A stretch of DNA of 37,238 nucleotides. Origin: Aestuariivita sp. GTDB taxonomy: Bacteria; Pseudomonadota; Alphaproteobacteria; Rhodobacterales; Rhodobacteraceae. The stretch spans positions 1-37,238 of the forward strand of contig JAPORV010000408.1 of assembly GCA_026710055.1 (NCBI GenBank), in the 5' to 3' direction. The position numbers and the translations under genes are program-made. Shown piece by piece: positions 1-10,809 of this stretch (position 1 is its first letter; each line of letters starts with the position of its first letter). The notes under the pieces were generated by a model. The model did no database searches. It was given only the letters and a program-made list of their open reading frames with translations, and had not been told where the DNA came from.

Positions 1-158
1 GGCGAAGATTTGCTGATTTGGGGCAAATCTTGGGTGTAATTGCTGATATTGTCCCAAATACCCGCAATCTTCGCCAGAGAAAAATGACAAAAGAGTCAAG
101 TTATTCGCGTTTTAATATCGAATTTAGGGTTTTTTTTACAGACACTAACTATAACATT
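1..158. repeat. Copy A of a dispersed ~140-bp intergenic repeat containing a long hairpin (GGCGAAGATT ... AATCTTCGCC)
   Basis: Perfect 10-bp inverted repeat 1-10/66-75; colinear similarity to 18772-18909, including GGGCAAATCTTGGG, AATCTTCGC-AGAGAAAAAT and ACAGACACTAA blocks. Left edge may be truncated by the window. Confidence 0.6.
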
Positions 159-456
159 TGTGCGTACGCGTCATGCACATTTTTGACTATTGAATAATTG
201 GCTAATTGCATTACGAACGCTAACACCCGAACATGTCGACCGTTCGCACCCGAACCTTAAAAATAGTTGCCATTATACCGTTGAACGGTTTTGCAAAATG
301 TGAAATGACGCACGACATAGTCACCGAACACTTTTGCAAGGGCGACTTGCAAACGCATTGCCGGTCTGTCCTGCCATAGAATTGAGGTTGCTTCGAAAAG
401 CGAAATCCACTGGAAAGGTCTGGATGCACGCAGCATCCCAAACGCTGATTGCTTGA

Positions 457-674
457 GGGTGTGGTTCTCATATGGTGTGGGGCAAATTTTGTAAACCATT
501 GATATGACACGATAATTATTTGTCAAATTTCGCTCATCACGCAAGATTCACCTGATTTTGCGAAACATCGTCCGATCGATCTACATTTTTCCCTATCTGA
601 CCTGTTTCGCCGCTGCTATTTGCTTTTGTTGGGAATGTGGTAGAGTGCTCCCACACCATATGAGAACCACACCC
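457..674. mobile_element. 218-bp MITE-like non-autonomous element
   Basis: Perfect 25-bp terminal inverted repeats GGGTGTGGTTCTCATATGGTGTGGG (457-481) and its reverse complement (650-674), flanked by an 8-bp direct repeat TTGCTTGA (449-456 and 675-682) as a target-site duplication. Confidence 0.8.
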
Positions 675-1530
675 TTGCTTGATATTACACTGGATGTCCA
701 AAACATCCATTTGAGAGGCTTGTACGGCGCGTTGTAAGCGCGGCGGACGGCTGATTTTTGAGCATTCGTCCGTACCCGCATTCGTGTGTCCAGAATGCTG
801 CTTGTAACACCGTAAGCCAAGGTCTTCGGGCCAATCTCGTTTGTTTCCGCCAACCGGCGTATTCGAAGTGCGTTGAAGGTTTCTTGGTGAAAGGTGCACT
901 GATGAGCGATGGTTGCCAATTTCTTCGTGCATTTCGCCCGTCGGAATGTGGCCCTTAGAGAACATCGCCGTCTTAAGGCCCTTGCTTGACGGTCGGCGGG
1001 TCATATTGACCCACCAAAACATCAATTCAAACAGCGCGCCCATGTTGAGCGGGTGAACGCAGCGTGAAAGGACAGCGATGGGGGCCGACCTCTCTGGGTT
1101 CCGGGTGCGGTGAACGTCGCGTGTGATTTGTTTTTCGGTATCTTCGCCTTGACTGTTGATCAGTGACGAAAACTATGCACCTAACAGCACCCTTCATTCT
1201 GTCTTTGACGTGGACGTGCAAGCCCACGGGCTTCGCTGGCGTGGATGTTCGCATGATGTCCGATATGATAATAATGTGAGCTGATTTTATCGAATAAATC
1301 AGCTTCTGAGGGCTTGCATCCATCGAGCGATTGCTGAAATTTTATCTTACCCTCTCTTCTGGTATCGCATCCAAAATTTCCGCCAACTTTTGCAAGTAGC
1401 TCCTCAGAGCCTCCTTTTTCAAAATTTTAGACTGATCTAATACCAAAAAAACCAGAATCATTCTGCATTCAGTCAACGAACGAGTAAAGCAACACAGTTA
1501 ATGCCACAAAACTCTAATCATTTCCCTTTG

Positions 1531-3456
1531 TCATTTCTCTGTTATTTTTAATTCAATTCGCCGATTCTGTGCTCGTGCAACATCCGTTGACTGAGGATTA
1601 ATCGGTTGAAATTCGCCAAACCCATTTGCAGACAACCGGTTCGGCGGAAACCCCAACCGGTCAATCATATATCGCACGACTGATAGCGCCCGCGCTTGAC
1701 TGAGTTCCCAATTGTCGGAAAATTGATAACCGTCTGTTAACGGTTTATCGTCGGTATGCCCGTTGACTTGAATGACCCAGTCAATATCAGTCGGAATTTC
1801 GTCAATAATTGAGTTCAACACGTTGGTAACAGTGGCGATTTCAATCATCCCTTCGGTCGATAAGTCAGCACTTGCAGTGGCAAACAGTACCTCTGAGGAA
1901 AAGATGAACCGATCCCCGACAATTTGAACACGATCCTGTCCAGATAATACCTCTCGCATTCGCCCAAAAAATTCTGATTGATAATCTTCAAGATTTTGCT
2001 TTTCTTCCGCTAGTTTTCGTGCTTCTTCTTCGATCCTCATTCGCTCAGCTTCTTCCAATTGCCGCCGTTTTTTCTCTTCCGCAACAGCGCGCGCAAGTGC
2101 TGCATTAAGTTCTGAACCTAAAGACTGAATTTGTACTCTCGCAGCTTCATCACGCTCGCGAGAGTCAGCAAGTAGCACTTGTAGAGTTTCAATTTGATCT
2201 CGAAATTCCAAAACCTGTTGATTAACGAGTGCGAGTGCACGACGACTTTCAGCAGATAAAGCTTCTTCACGTGATAGAGCTGCATTGGCTGTGGCGAGTA
2301 AAATCGCGCGCTGTTCCGCAAGATCAAGTTGTTGATCGGCGAGCGTTTCGGCGGCCTGGCGAGCGGCCATCACTTCCAATAAGTCATTTTGTAATTGCTC
2401 TTTGTCAGCTTGGTTGTCACGCAACTCATCGGTAAGTTGTTTTTGCTCTCCTATTAACGACTGTAGGCGTAATTTTAGCGCTGTAATTTCCACCTCATTA
2501 TCATTAAGTATCACCTCCAAGCCTGTTACTTTCTCACGCGCGTCGTCCAACAATGCCTGCAATGCAGATTGCTCCACAAGTTGCTGTTGCGTATTCTCAA
2601 TTTGCGACAATGCAGCAATAAGCTGCTGACTTAAGTCTTCACGAGTACTCTGCGCAGCTGCCAATAATGTCAGTGTTTCTTCCGCCTGCGCTCTTTGCTG
2701 CTCTAACGCAAGCGTCATCGAAGACAGTTCACTATCAGACTTTTCAAGTCGTGACCGCAGAACTCTCGCCGCCTCAGCTTCGACAATTCGCGCCGATTCT
2801 TCTTCCGATAACTGTATTTCAAGGTCACCTATTCGATTCTGTGCTTCGGATTTCTCGATTCTAAGTTCCTCTATCAGCGACTCTAACGCTTCACGTCTGG
2901 CCGCCGCCAAACGCGCTGCTTCAGTTTGGGCATTAATTTCTGAACGTAACTCTACGAGCGCTACATTTAAGGATTTTTGTTCTGACTCGAGGTTATCACG
3001 CGCTACCTCCAATTCCGCAATTGTTGTAACATTACGCGACTGATTAGCGAGTAAAGAAACAATCTGCCGTTCAAAATCAGAAATTCGTGACTGAGATTCT
3101 GCCAACGCTGTATCTTGTGTAGCACGCTCTTCTTGCAAACCTTTAATCTGAATAATTTGCGTTGCTATTTGGTCTTCGGCCCGATTTAGATCAGACGTTA
3201 ACGTACCAATGTTTTTTTCTAACTGGCTAGAACGTTGTTCTTCAAGTTCAAGTAATTCAGCTAATGCAGAAATTCCTTCTTCCAAACCATCCAATTCACT
3301 TTCCTGAGTAGAGATAGTCTCCCGGAGCACAAATTGAACCAACATAAAAATCGACAAAACAAAAATCAAAACCAGCAAAAGACCAGTCATTGCATCAACA
3401 AATCCAGGCCAAATTGCACCTTGTAACCTCTGCCCAGTGCGCCTTGCTAGCGCCAT
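1531..3456 (-). CDS. Membrane-anchored coiled-coil protein with C-terminal OmpA/MotB-like peptidoglycan-binding domain
   Basis: N-terminal TM segment (FVDAMTGLLLVLIFVLSIFMLVQFVL), long coiled coil, C-terminal VNGHTDDKP...NWELSQARALSVVRYMI...GFGEFQPI...NRRIELKI typical of the OmpA C-terminal family. Confidence 0.88.
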   Translation of the reverse strand: MALARRTGQRLQGAIWPGFVDAMTGLLLVLIFVLSIFMLVQFVLRETISTQESELDGLEEGISALAELLELEEQRSSQLEKNIGTLTSDLNRAEDQIATQIIQIKGLQEERATQDTALAESQSRISDFERQIVSLLANQSRNVTTIAELEVARDNLESEQKSLNVALVELRSEINAQTEAARLAAARREALESLIEELRIEKSEAQNRIGDLEIQLSEEESARIVEAEAARVLRSRLEKSDSELSSMTLALEQQRAQAEETLTLLAAAQSTREDLSQQLIAALSQIENTQQQLVEQSALQALLDDAREKVTGLEVILNDNEVEITALKLRLQSLIGEQKQLTDELRDNQADKEQLQNDLLEVMAARQAAETLADQQLDLAEQRAILLATANAALSREEALSAESRRALALVNQQVLEFRDQIETLQVLLADSRERDEAARVQIQSLGSELNAALARAVAEEKKRRQLEEAERMRIEEEARKLAEEKQNLEDYQSEFFGRMREVLSGQDRVQIVGDRFIFSSEVLFATASADLSTEGMIEIATVTNVLNSIIDEIPTDIDWVIQVNGHTDDKPLTDGYQFSDNWELSQARALSVVRYMIDRLGFPPNRLSANGFGEFQPINPQSTDVARAQNRRIELKITEK

Positions 3457-3474
3457 GGTTAATTTCTCCTTGGA

Positions 3475-4677
3475 CTAATCTAATTTTTTGGAATCTGATC
3501 GAAGCCTTTGACCGACACGATTCCCAGCAAACATTTCTAGTGCAGTATCAATTTCTTTATGAAGGACTGACAAAAGTTCTTGTCTCCCCGATGCAATTTC
3601 TTCAAGAATACGTAGCATTTGTACGTCAATCGATCGTAGTCGCATGCGTGTTTCTGCATTTAACTCCTCATCATTAACATGTGTTAACAACTCTGTTATG
3701 CGATCTTGACCCGTTGATAATTCTCCCAAAATTCGCAATGCCTGATTCTCATCTTCAAGGCTGGAAACAAGCGTCTCTAAAGATGAGGTTAAAGAGTGCA
3801 ATCTTTCGTCTAAATTCTTGAAGTTTATATCGATCTGCTCATTGCCTTTCTGTAATGCATCAATCTGTTGTGATAGCTGGGTCAATACAATAGGAATGTA
3901 GGAATTATCTTGAAGGGCTTCCTCCGATACAGCGAAGCTAAGCCGCGTTATAGAAGATAACCATTCCTCTAACTCTCGATAAAAGCGGGTTTGTCCATGT
4001 CCGGCAAAAAGTTCGAGCAGTCCGACAATCAATGATCCCGCCAATCCAAGCAGTGACGATGCGAAAGCCACTCCCATACCGCCCAACTGGGTTTCCAGTC
4101 CGCTCATTAAACGACTGAATATTATACTCCCAGTTTCACCCGGAGCAGGTACTAAGTTACGAATGATGTCAACAACTGCGGGAATAGTCGTTGCTAGGCC
4201 ATAAAATGTACCTAATAGCCCAAGAAAAATCAGCAAATTTACAATATATCTTGAAATATCGCGAGATTCCTCAATACGCTGAGCAACGGAATCCAGAATT
4301 GACCTAGATGATACCGGATTTATTTGCAAGCGCTCACCACCGGATCGCAAAACTGCTGCTAAGGGCGTCAAGAGCGTTGGTGAGGCTCCCAATGAACGAT
4401 CATTACCAGACGGATTCATGTCAGAAGCCGTTAATCTTTCAATCCACTTCACCATTCCAATTAACTGAAAAACTTGCCAGAAACAAACCATCACACCGAT
4501 AAAAAAGACAAATAAAATAAACCCATTCAGATAATAATTGGCCAGAAAAATCGGCAAAACGCGAGGTAACGCCAAGAAAACTCCTCCTGCCGACAAACCC
4601 AAAACAAGCAACATAACCAAGATCTGTTTGATTGGCTTCGAAAATCGTGGTTGCTTTTCTTGACTGAAGTTTAACAT
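3475..4677 (-). CDS. MotA/TolQ/ExbB proton-channel family protein
   Basis: Multiple TM segments with LLGTFYGLATTIPAV and LETQLGGMGVAFASSLLGLAGSLIVGLLEL; adjacent to the OmpA/MotB-like partner. Confidence 0.8.
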   Translation of the reverse strand: MLNFSQEKQPRFSKPIKQILVMLLVLGLSAGGVFLALPRVLPIFLANYYLNGFILFVFFIGVMVCFWQVFQLIGMVKWIERLTASDMNPSGNDRSLGASPTLLTPLAAVLRSGGERLQINPVSSRSILDSVAQRIEESRDISRYIVNLLIFLGLLGTFYGLATTIPAVVDIIRNLVPAPGETGSIIFSRLMSGLETQLGGMGVAFASSLLGLAGSLIVGLLELFAGHGQTRFYRELEEWLSSITRLSFAVSEEALQDNSYIPIVLTQLSQQIDALQKGNEQIDINFKNLDERLHSLTSSLETLVSSLEDENQALRILGELSTGQDRITELLTHVNDEELNAETRMRLRSIDVQMLRILEEIASGRQELLSVLHKEIDTALEMFAGNRVGQRLRSDSKKLD

Positions 4678-4858
4678 TCGTTAGTGCCTGATCTTCTTTT
4701 TGAGCAATGGTGAGTGATAATTCCATTGACTAAATTTACCAACACTCAATTCTCATCACTTGTAACGCTTGATTTTTCAAGGTTACGAATAAACTACCAG
4801 AATCATGTCAAAAAGTCAAAACCAATAGCGAAATATTGTAACTCGTTGTTTAAGAATG

Positions 4859-5779
4859 TCAGCTGCTGCCTCTTTCACGACCAAAATTAGGCGCACTTGT
4901 ATCTTGCCCTGCTTCAATGATTCCTCGACGAATTGAACGAGTCCTAGTCAAATACTCTTGGATTTGATTGCCATCCCCAATACGAATTGCACGTTGTAAT
5001 GCGAACAACTCTTCGGTAAAGCGACCAAGAATTTCTAAAGTTGCATCTTTATTGGTTAAGAAAATATCCCGCCACATAATTGGATCTGATGCAGCAATTC
5101 TAGTAAAATCCCTAAATCCTGCCGCAGAATAATTAATAACTTCTTCATCTGTTACACGTCTCATATCATCCGCAACACCAACCATTGTATAAGCAATGAG
5201 ATGTGGCGCATGACTTGTCACAGCCAGTACTAAATCATGGTGATCGGGGTTCATCAACACAGTCTTCGACCCCATTGCTTCCCAAAAACTCTGCAAACGA
5301 TCAATAGCATTTTCATTTTTCGGTTCAACAGGAACGATCATACACCAGCGATTTTCAAAAAGTTCTGCAAACCCAGAAGTAGGACCCGATTGCTCGGTTC
5401 CGGCGATTGGATGCGCTGGCACAAAGTCTACGTGAGGTGGCAAATGTTCTGAGACTTGTTCAATAACATATCGCTTTACCGACCCAACATCGCTTACTGT
5501 AGCATACGACTTTAAAGCGGGCGAGATTGTCTTTGCGACTTCTCCCATTGCTCTTACCGGCACGCACAAAACCACCAAATCTGCTCCGTCAACCGCATCA
5601 GTTGCCGTCTCACACACGCGATCACAAAGACCAATTTTCCGAGCAATCTCACGCGTTTTGTGCGTTCTTGCATAACCAACAACTTCGTTTGCAAGTTTTT
5701 TTCGTTTAATTGACCAATACATTGAAGAGGCTATCAAGCCTAAGCCAATGAGTGTAATACGATTGTAAATCACTGGCAT
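4859..5779 (-). CDS. tyrA: Prephenate/cyclohexadienyl (arogenate) dehydrogenase
   Basis: N-terminal Rossmann ITLIGLGLIASSM, VSDVGSVK, FVPAHPIAGTEQSGP motifs; overlaps hisC end. Confidence 0.9.
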   Translation of the reverse strand: MPVIYNRITLIGLGLIASSMYWSIKRKKLANEVVGYARTHKTREIARKIGLCDRVCETATDAVDGADLVVLCVPVRAMGEVAKTISPALKSYATVSDVGSVKRYVIEQVSEHLPPHVDFVPAHPIAGTEQSGPTSGFAELFENRWCMIVPVEPKNENAIDRLQSFWEAMGSKTVLMNPDHHDLVLAVTSHAPHLIAYTMVGVADDMRRVTDEEVINYSAAGFRDFTRIAASDPIMWRDIFLTNKDATLEILGRFTEELFALQRAIRIGDGNQIQEYLTRTRSIRRGIIEAGQDTSAPNFGRERGSS

Positions 5780-6885
5780 GTCGTTTCCAAAGCAAGTTTG
5801 ACCGAATTCAGCACACGATCATTATCATCAGGAGTACCAACAGTAATTCTTAAAGCCTCAGGCATTTTATAGGCCTTAACATCACGAACAATAATACCCT
5901 GACTCTTTAAGAAATTATTGACAAAATCAGCAGTCTTTTTGTTGTTAAACCTCGCAAGGACAAAATTAGTATAACTCTTGTCACATTTAATCCCTAATTG
6001 CCTAAACCCGTCACATAACCGCATTCGCTGCTGTGAATTTATATCTCTGCACTTTTTGACATAGACTTGATCAAGAATCGCGGCTTCCGCACCTGCAAGA
6101 GCAATGTTAGACATATTAAAAGGTCCGCGGATACGATTTAGTACGTCAATCACGCTTGCAGATGCATAACCCCAGCCAACTCTCAATCCTCCCAGACCAT
6201 AGATTTTCGAAAATGTCCGAGTCATAACCACATTCTCATATTTTCTCACAAAACCTGCACCGCCATCAAACCCCTCAACGAATTCTGCATAAGCGCCGTC
6301 AAGTACTAATAAACAATTCGTAGGAAGCGAATCACATAGTTGCGCGATTACATCTTCTTCCAGCATCGTACTCGATGGATTGGCAGGGTTAGCAATATAA
6401 ACCAATCGCGTCTTCGGAGTTATTGAATCCAAAATTGAAGAAATATCAACACATCGCTCAGTTTCTTTCGCCTCAATTGGATATGCACCTACAATATGTG
6501 CAATTGTTGGATATAGTAAAAAACCATGTTCGGGATAAACAACTTCAGTACCACTATCGGCATAAGCTAGCGCCAGTAGGGTAAGAATTTCATCCGATCC
6601 GACACCAATAATGACTTGATCAGGATTCAGCCCGTGTAGTTCCGCAATGCGTTCACGGAGGGTGGTATGATTCCGAGACGGGTATCTGTGTACTTTTGAC
6701 GCCGCCGAAGCAATAGCATTTACTACCTGCGGACTTGGACCGACTGGGTTTTCGTTGGAAGACAACTTCAAAACATCTGAAAGTCCATCAATGTGTGATT
6801 GTCCGCCCAAATACGGAGAAATTTTCATCACACCTGAATTTGGTTTAAGTAATAACATTAACCTTTTTCCATCATTTTCCTTCAC
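5770..6885 (-). CDS. hisC: Histidinol-phosphate aminotransferase
   Basis: LSSNENPVGPS, TRTFSKIYGLGGLRVGW (PLP lysine), LRITVGTPDDNDRVL. The true start may be the internal Met at MKISPYLGGQSH (~6828). Confidence 0.9.
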   Translation of the reverse strand: MKENDGKRLMLLLKPNSGVMKISPYLGGQSHIDGLSDVLKLSSNENPVGPSPQVVNAIASAASKVHRYPSRNHTTLRERIAELHGLNPDQVIIGVGSDEILTLLALAYADSGTEVVYPEHGFLLYPTIAHIVGAYPIEAKETERCVDISSILDSITPKTRLVYIANPANPSSTMLEEDVIAQLCDSLPTNCLLVLDGAYAEFVEGFDGGAGFVRKYENVVMTRTFSKIYGLGGLRVGWGYASASVIDVLNRIRGPFNMSNIALAGAEAAILDQVYVKKCRDINSQQRMRLCDGFRQLGIKCDKSYTNFVLARFNNKKTADFVNNFLKSQGIIVRDVKAYKMPEALRITVGTPDDNDRVLNSVKLALETTCQ

Positions 6886-7110
6886 TTATCTCCCTTTTTC
6901 ATAACTTACTATACTGATTACAAATGTCACAGCAAAATTATCAAGAATTGATTTCGAAATCCCATACAAAGCCTTGACAGATTTATTGAAATGGTTATTA
7001 TAGGTTTTTTTATTGGTGTTGGTGGCCTTTGTAAAAAGATGCCTGTCGCCTTGGAATTACATCCGATGGAAAGGACAACGCCCTCTTTAAGTCTATAGAG
7101 GAGATCAGCC

Positions 7111-7731
7111 GTGACAAAACGCACGTCTGCCAAGTACAAAATTGACCGCCGAATGGGTGAAAATATTTGGGGTCGACCAAAATCACCGGTAAATCGCCGT
7201 GACTACGGACCAGGGGAGCATGGTCAGCGCCGAAAAGGTAAATTATCTGACTTTGGCATTCAATTGCGCGCCAAACAAAAACTCAAGGGATATTATGGCG
7301 ATATTACTGAAAAGCAATTCCGTCGAATATTCGCTGAAGCTGAACGGCAGAAAGGTGATACCGGAGAAAATCTTATCGGATTACTAGAGCGTCGTCTTGA
7401 TACTGTTGTGTATCGAGCGAAATTTGTATCTACGATTTTTGCTGCTCGACAATTTGTTAATCACGGACACATTACGGTAAACGAACAAAAAGTGAATATT
7501 CCGTCTTTCAGAGTGAGCGAAGGGGATATCATTGAAATTCAATCACGCTCAAAGCAACTTGCAATTGTATTGGAAGCAACTCAATTGCGTGAAAGAGATG
7601 TGCCTGATTACATTGACGTTGATCATTCAAAAATGACAGCAAATTTCTTGCGAACTCCTCATTTGAATGATGTGCCATATCCAGTATTTATGGAACCCAA
7701 TCTAGTTGTTGAGTTTTATGCGAAAAACTAA
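7111..7731 (+). CDS. rpsD: 30S ribosomal protein S4
   Basis: [64 protein letters not shown]4 RNA-binding domain [11 protein letters not shown]...[12 protein letters not shown]. Confidence 0.98.
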   Translation: MTKRTSAKYKIDRRMGENIWGRPKSPVNRRDYGPGEHGQRRKGKLSDFGIQLRAKQKLKGYYGDITEKQFRRIFAEAERQKGDTGENLIGLLERRLDTVVYRAKFVSTIFAARQFVNHGHITVNEQKVNIPSFRVSEGDIIEIQSRSKQLAIVLEATQLRERDVPDYIDVDHSKMTANFLRTPHLNDVPYPVFMEPNLVVEFYAKN

Positions 7732-7828
7732 CCAATTTACGACTTGTAACCCATCTTTTATATTTAGAATATCGCATATTTGTTATTCTTACATGTGAAT
7801 TAAAAATAAGTACTGATTCGTCAAACGA

Positions 7829-8059
7829 ATGACGGCATCTTAGCTTAATTGTAACTATTCAGGTATGGATCAATCTATATATAGTACTTAATTTATAATG
7901 ATATGCAGTATATAGATGCTTTATTTCGTTAAATTGAATTTCTGCATGAGAACAATTGAGAATAGATAGATAAAATAACTCAGTGTGGTATACATGATAT
8001 CGAAATTACTATATTTAGTACCTGAATAGTTACGCTTAATTAAGAAATATTGTCGTCAT
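7829..8059. repeat. Large imperfect palindromic intergenic element (MITE-like)
   Basis: Perfect 15-bp inverted repeat GTAACTATTCAGGTA (7851-7865) / TACCTGAATAGTTAC (8019-8033), with imperfect extension outward (GATGACG/CGTCATC-like ends) and inward. Confidence 0.5.
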
Positions 8060-8333
8060 CAAGATTGTTTTTCAAATCGATCAGCGAGAAGTCGCTGTTG
8101 ATGAAAATGGTTAAGCTAGTAGTCATTGATCATGCTAACAACAACAAATAAAAATACTCGTTTTATTTTTAGTTCTTCTTCCAACTTGATGACACAATCT
8201 TCGACTTGTTTTTCAGATCATATGAAAAAAATCACTTCTTTCAAAACAATATCAAAAAAAATCGCGGCAGCAAGTTAAACAATCTGACACTTCTCGTTGA
8301 CAAAACAAAATATTCTGCTCACAACTCTGAGAG

Positions 8334-8987
8334 TTAAATGGCCTGACTTAATTTTGCGGCTTCAGCTGCTAAAGCTTCAATATCACCCCAACACGCATTA
8401 CCGATCATCTCTCGCTGAGCCACCCAGCTTCCACCAACACAACTGACATTACTCAGCGCCAAATAACGTACAACATTACGCGGATTAACACCGCCAGTCG
8501 GACAAAACTGAATCTGCGGAAGAGGTTCAGCCAAAGACTTGAGAACGGAGACTCCACCAGATGCCTCAGCAGGAAAAAACTTTAACATATTATAGCCCCG
8601 CGATAACAATTGCATCGCTTCGCTAGCCGTCGCTGCCCCAGGCAAAAGTGGTAAACCGTACTCTTCACATGCGTTTAACAATTCATCCGTTGCACCGGGT
8701 GATACGCCAAATTTAGCGCCGGCTAATTTGGCATTCCGAACATCATTTGACGTCAGCAGGGTTCCAGCACCAACATAGGCATTTTCAACATCAATCATCG
8801 CGCGAATTGATTCTAGCGCAGCCGGTGTACGAAGCGTAACCTCCAAAACGCGTAATCCTCCCCGCACCAAGACTTCAGCTAGTATTCTTGCCGTTCTTAC
8901 GTCCTCAACAACCAGTACAGGAATAACAGGAGCCATACCGCATAGCCCACGCATTAATTCACTAGATCGTTGCGGTGGCATACTCAT
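8334..8987 (-). CDS. eda: 2-dehydro-3-deoxy-phosphogluconate (KDPG) aldolase
   Basis: MAPVIPVLVVEDVRTARILAEVLVRGGLRVLEVTLRTPAALE...VGAGTLL...FFPAEASGG...FCPTGGVN. Confidence 0.95.
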   Translation of the reverse strand: MSMPPQRSSELMRGLCGMAPVIPVLVVEDVRTARILAEVLVRGGLRVLEVTLRTPAALESIRAMIDVENAYVGAGTLLTSNDVRNAKLAGAKFGVSPGATDELLNACEEYGLPLLPGAATASEAMQLLSRGYNMLKFFPAEASGGVSVLKSLAEPLPQIQFCPTGGVNPRNVVRYLALSNVSCVGGSWVAQREMIGNACWGDIEALAAEAAKLSQAI

Positions 8988-10801
8988 CGGTCAAATTCAA
9001 AAATTGTTGCGCCAGCCGTTGCGGCATTTACCGAATTACGAAAAGTTGAAAACAACTCACGCCCAACTCCATATTGATTGGCAGTAAGATCAGTGATCAT
9101 CGCAGGACGGGAAATGAAATCACCCGTCAGATTATCAATAACACCGTTAATGGCATCAACACGCAGAATATCGCCATCCATTACTTTCGCAAGCGGGCCA
9201 CCATCACAAGCTTCTGGACATACATGAATAGCAGCAGGAACCTTACCTGAGGCACCCGACATACGACCATCAGTAACTAATGCAACTTTCTGGCCTCGTC
9301 CCTGTAAAATAGATAATACAGGCGTAAGGCTATGCAGTTCTGGCATACCGTTGGCCCTTGGCCCTTGAAACCGAACAACAATCACGACATCATCGGTAAA
9401 CTCACCAGCATTAAACGCGTTTTTAACTTCAGTTTGATCATGAAAAACGCGTGCAGGTGCTTCAACCAGGCGATGTTCGGAAGAAACCGCTGATACTTTC
9501 ATAATGCATGTTCCTAACGAACCACATAACTGTTTAATTCCGCCGGTAGGTTGAAACGGATTATCTACAGAACGCAATACTGAATCATTTGCACTTTCTT
9601 TAGGACATTCCCGATAGTTCAACTTATTGTCAATCAAAAATGGTTCTTTTGTATATTGCTCAAGACCTTCACCAGCTATTGTAATTGTGTCAGGATGCAA
9701 TAGACCTGCTCGCAACAAATCTCTGATCATCAATCCAAGACCACCAGCCGCATGAAAATGATTAACATCTGCCAGACCATTTGGGTAAACCCGTGCCATC
9801 AAAGGCGTAACCTCACTCACATCTTCAAAATCTTCCCAATCAATCAAAATTCCACCTGCCCTCGCCATAGCAACAAGATGAATTAATAAATTTGTAGATC
9901 CCCCAGTAGCATTTAGACCAACCATTGCATTAACAAAGGTACGCTCATCAAGAACACTACCAACAGGTGTATAACAATGGCCAGTAGCACTTAATCTTAG
10001 TGCCTGACAGGCACTTTCTGCAGTCAACGCAGTTCTTAACGGTGTATTCGGCGTTACAAAACTTGCACCTGGAAGATGTAATCCCATGAATTCCATTAGC
10101 ATTTGATTTGTATTTGCCGTTCCATAAAACGTACAAGTACCGGGACTGTGATAAGCGGCCATTTCAGCAGCAAGCAATTCCCCTCGACCAATTTTTCCTT
10201 CAGCAAACTGCTGCCTAACCTTAGCCTTCTCATCATTGGCAAGACCGCTTTGCATTGGTCCGGCAGGAATAAATACGGCTGGCAGATGACCAAAAGTTTG
10301 AGCAGCAATGACTAATCCGGGTACAATTTTGTCGCAAACACCCAAAAAAACAACTGCATCAAAAGTATTATGGCTAAGCGCAACAGAAGCAGCCAGTGCA
10401 ATGACGTCACGAGAAAACAGGCTTAATTCCATGCCGAATTCGCCCTGAGTAACACCATCACACATTGCAGGAACGCCGCCAGCGACCTGCGCAGTGCCAC
10501 CTATTTCTCGAACAGCTGCCTTAATCATTTGAGGATAAGTCTCAAACGGTTGATGAGCCGATAGCATATCATTGTAAGCAGTTACAATCGCCAGATTACC
10601 AGCTTTTCCGTCTGTTAGTATTGATTTATCTTGACCTGAAGCAGCATAGGCGTGGGCTTGCCCACTACATGACAAATGCGAACGCGCCACCCCTTTTGAT
10701 TTTGCAGCATTGATTCGATCCAGATAGCGTTCTCGAGTGACTTCGCTTCTCCGAATAATGCGTTCAGTTACTTTTTGAATATTTGCATTCAGTTTCATCA
10801 A
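8984..10801 (-). CDS. edd: Phosphogluconate dehydratase
   Basis: 605 aa; IlvD/Edd signatures [78 protein letters not shown]. Confidence 0.96.
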   Translation of the reverse strand: MMKLNANIQKVTERIIRRSEVTRERYLDRINAAKSKGVARSHLSCSGQAHAYAASGQDKSILTDGKAGNLAIVTAYNDMLSAHQPFETYPQMIKAAVREIGGTAQVAGGVPAMCDGVTQGEFGMELSLFSRDVIALAASVALSHNTFDAVVFLGVCDKIVPGLVIAAQTFGHLPAVFIPAGPMQSGLANDEKAKVRQQFAEGKIGRGELLAAEMAAYHSPGTCTFYGTANTNQMLMEFMGLHLPGASFVTPNTPLRTALTAESACQALRLSATGHCYTPVGSVLDERTFVNAMVGLNATGGSTNLLIHLVAMARAGGILIDWEDFEDVSEVTPLMARVYPNGLADVNHFHAAGGLGLMIRDLLRAGLLHPDTITIAGEGLEQYTKEPFLIDNKLNYRECPKESANDSVLRSVDNPFQPTGGIKQLCGSLGTCIMKVSAVSSEHRLVEAPARVFHDQTEVKNAFNAGEFTDDVVIVVRFQGPRANGMPELHSLTPVLSILQGRGQKVALVTDGRMSGASGKVPAAIHVCPEACDGGPLAKVMDGDILRVDAINGVIDNLTGDFISRPAMITDLTANQYGVGRELFSTFRNSVNAATAGATIFEFDR

Positions 10802-10809
10802 TAAGCCTA

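Noticed and set aside
1531-4677. OmpA/MotB-like + MotA/ExbB-like pair as a Zorya-type defence module (ZorA/ZorB)
   Set aside because: No ZorC/ZorD or ZorE-like gene nearby; the neighbours are housekeeping genes. More consistent with an envelope-associated ExbB/peptidoglycan-binding pair.
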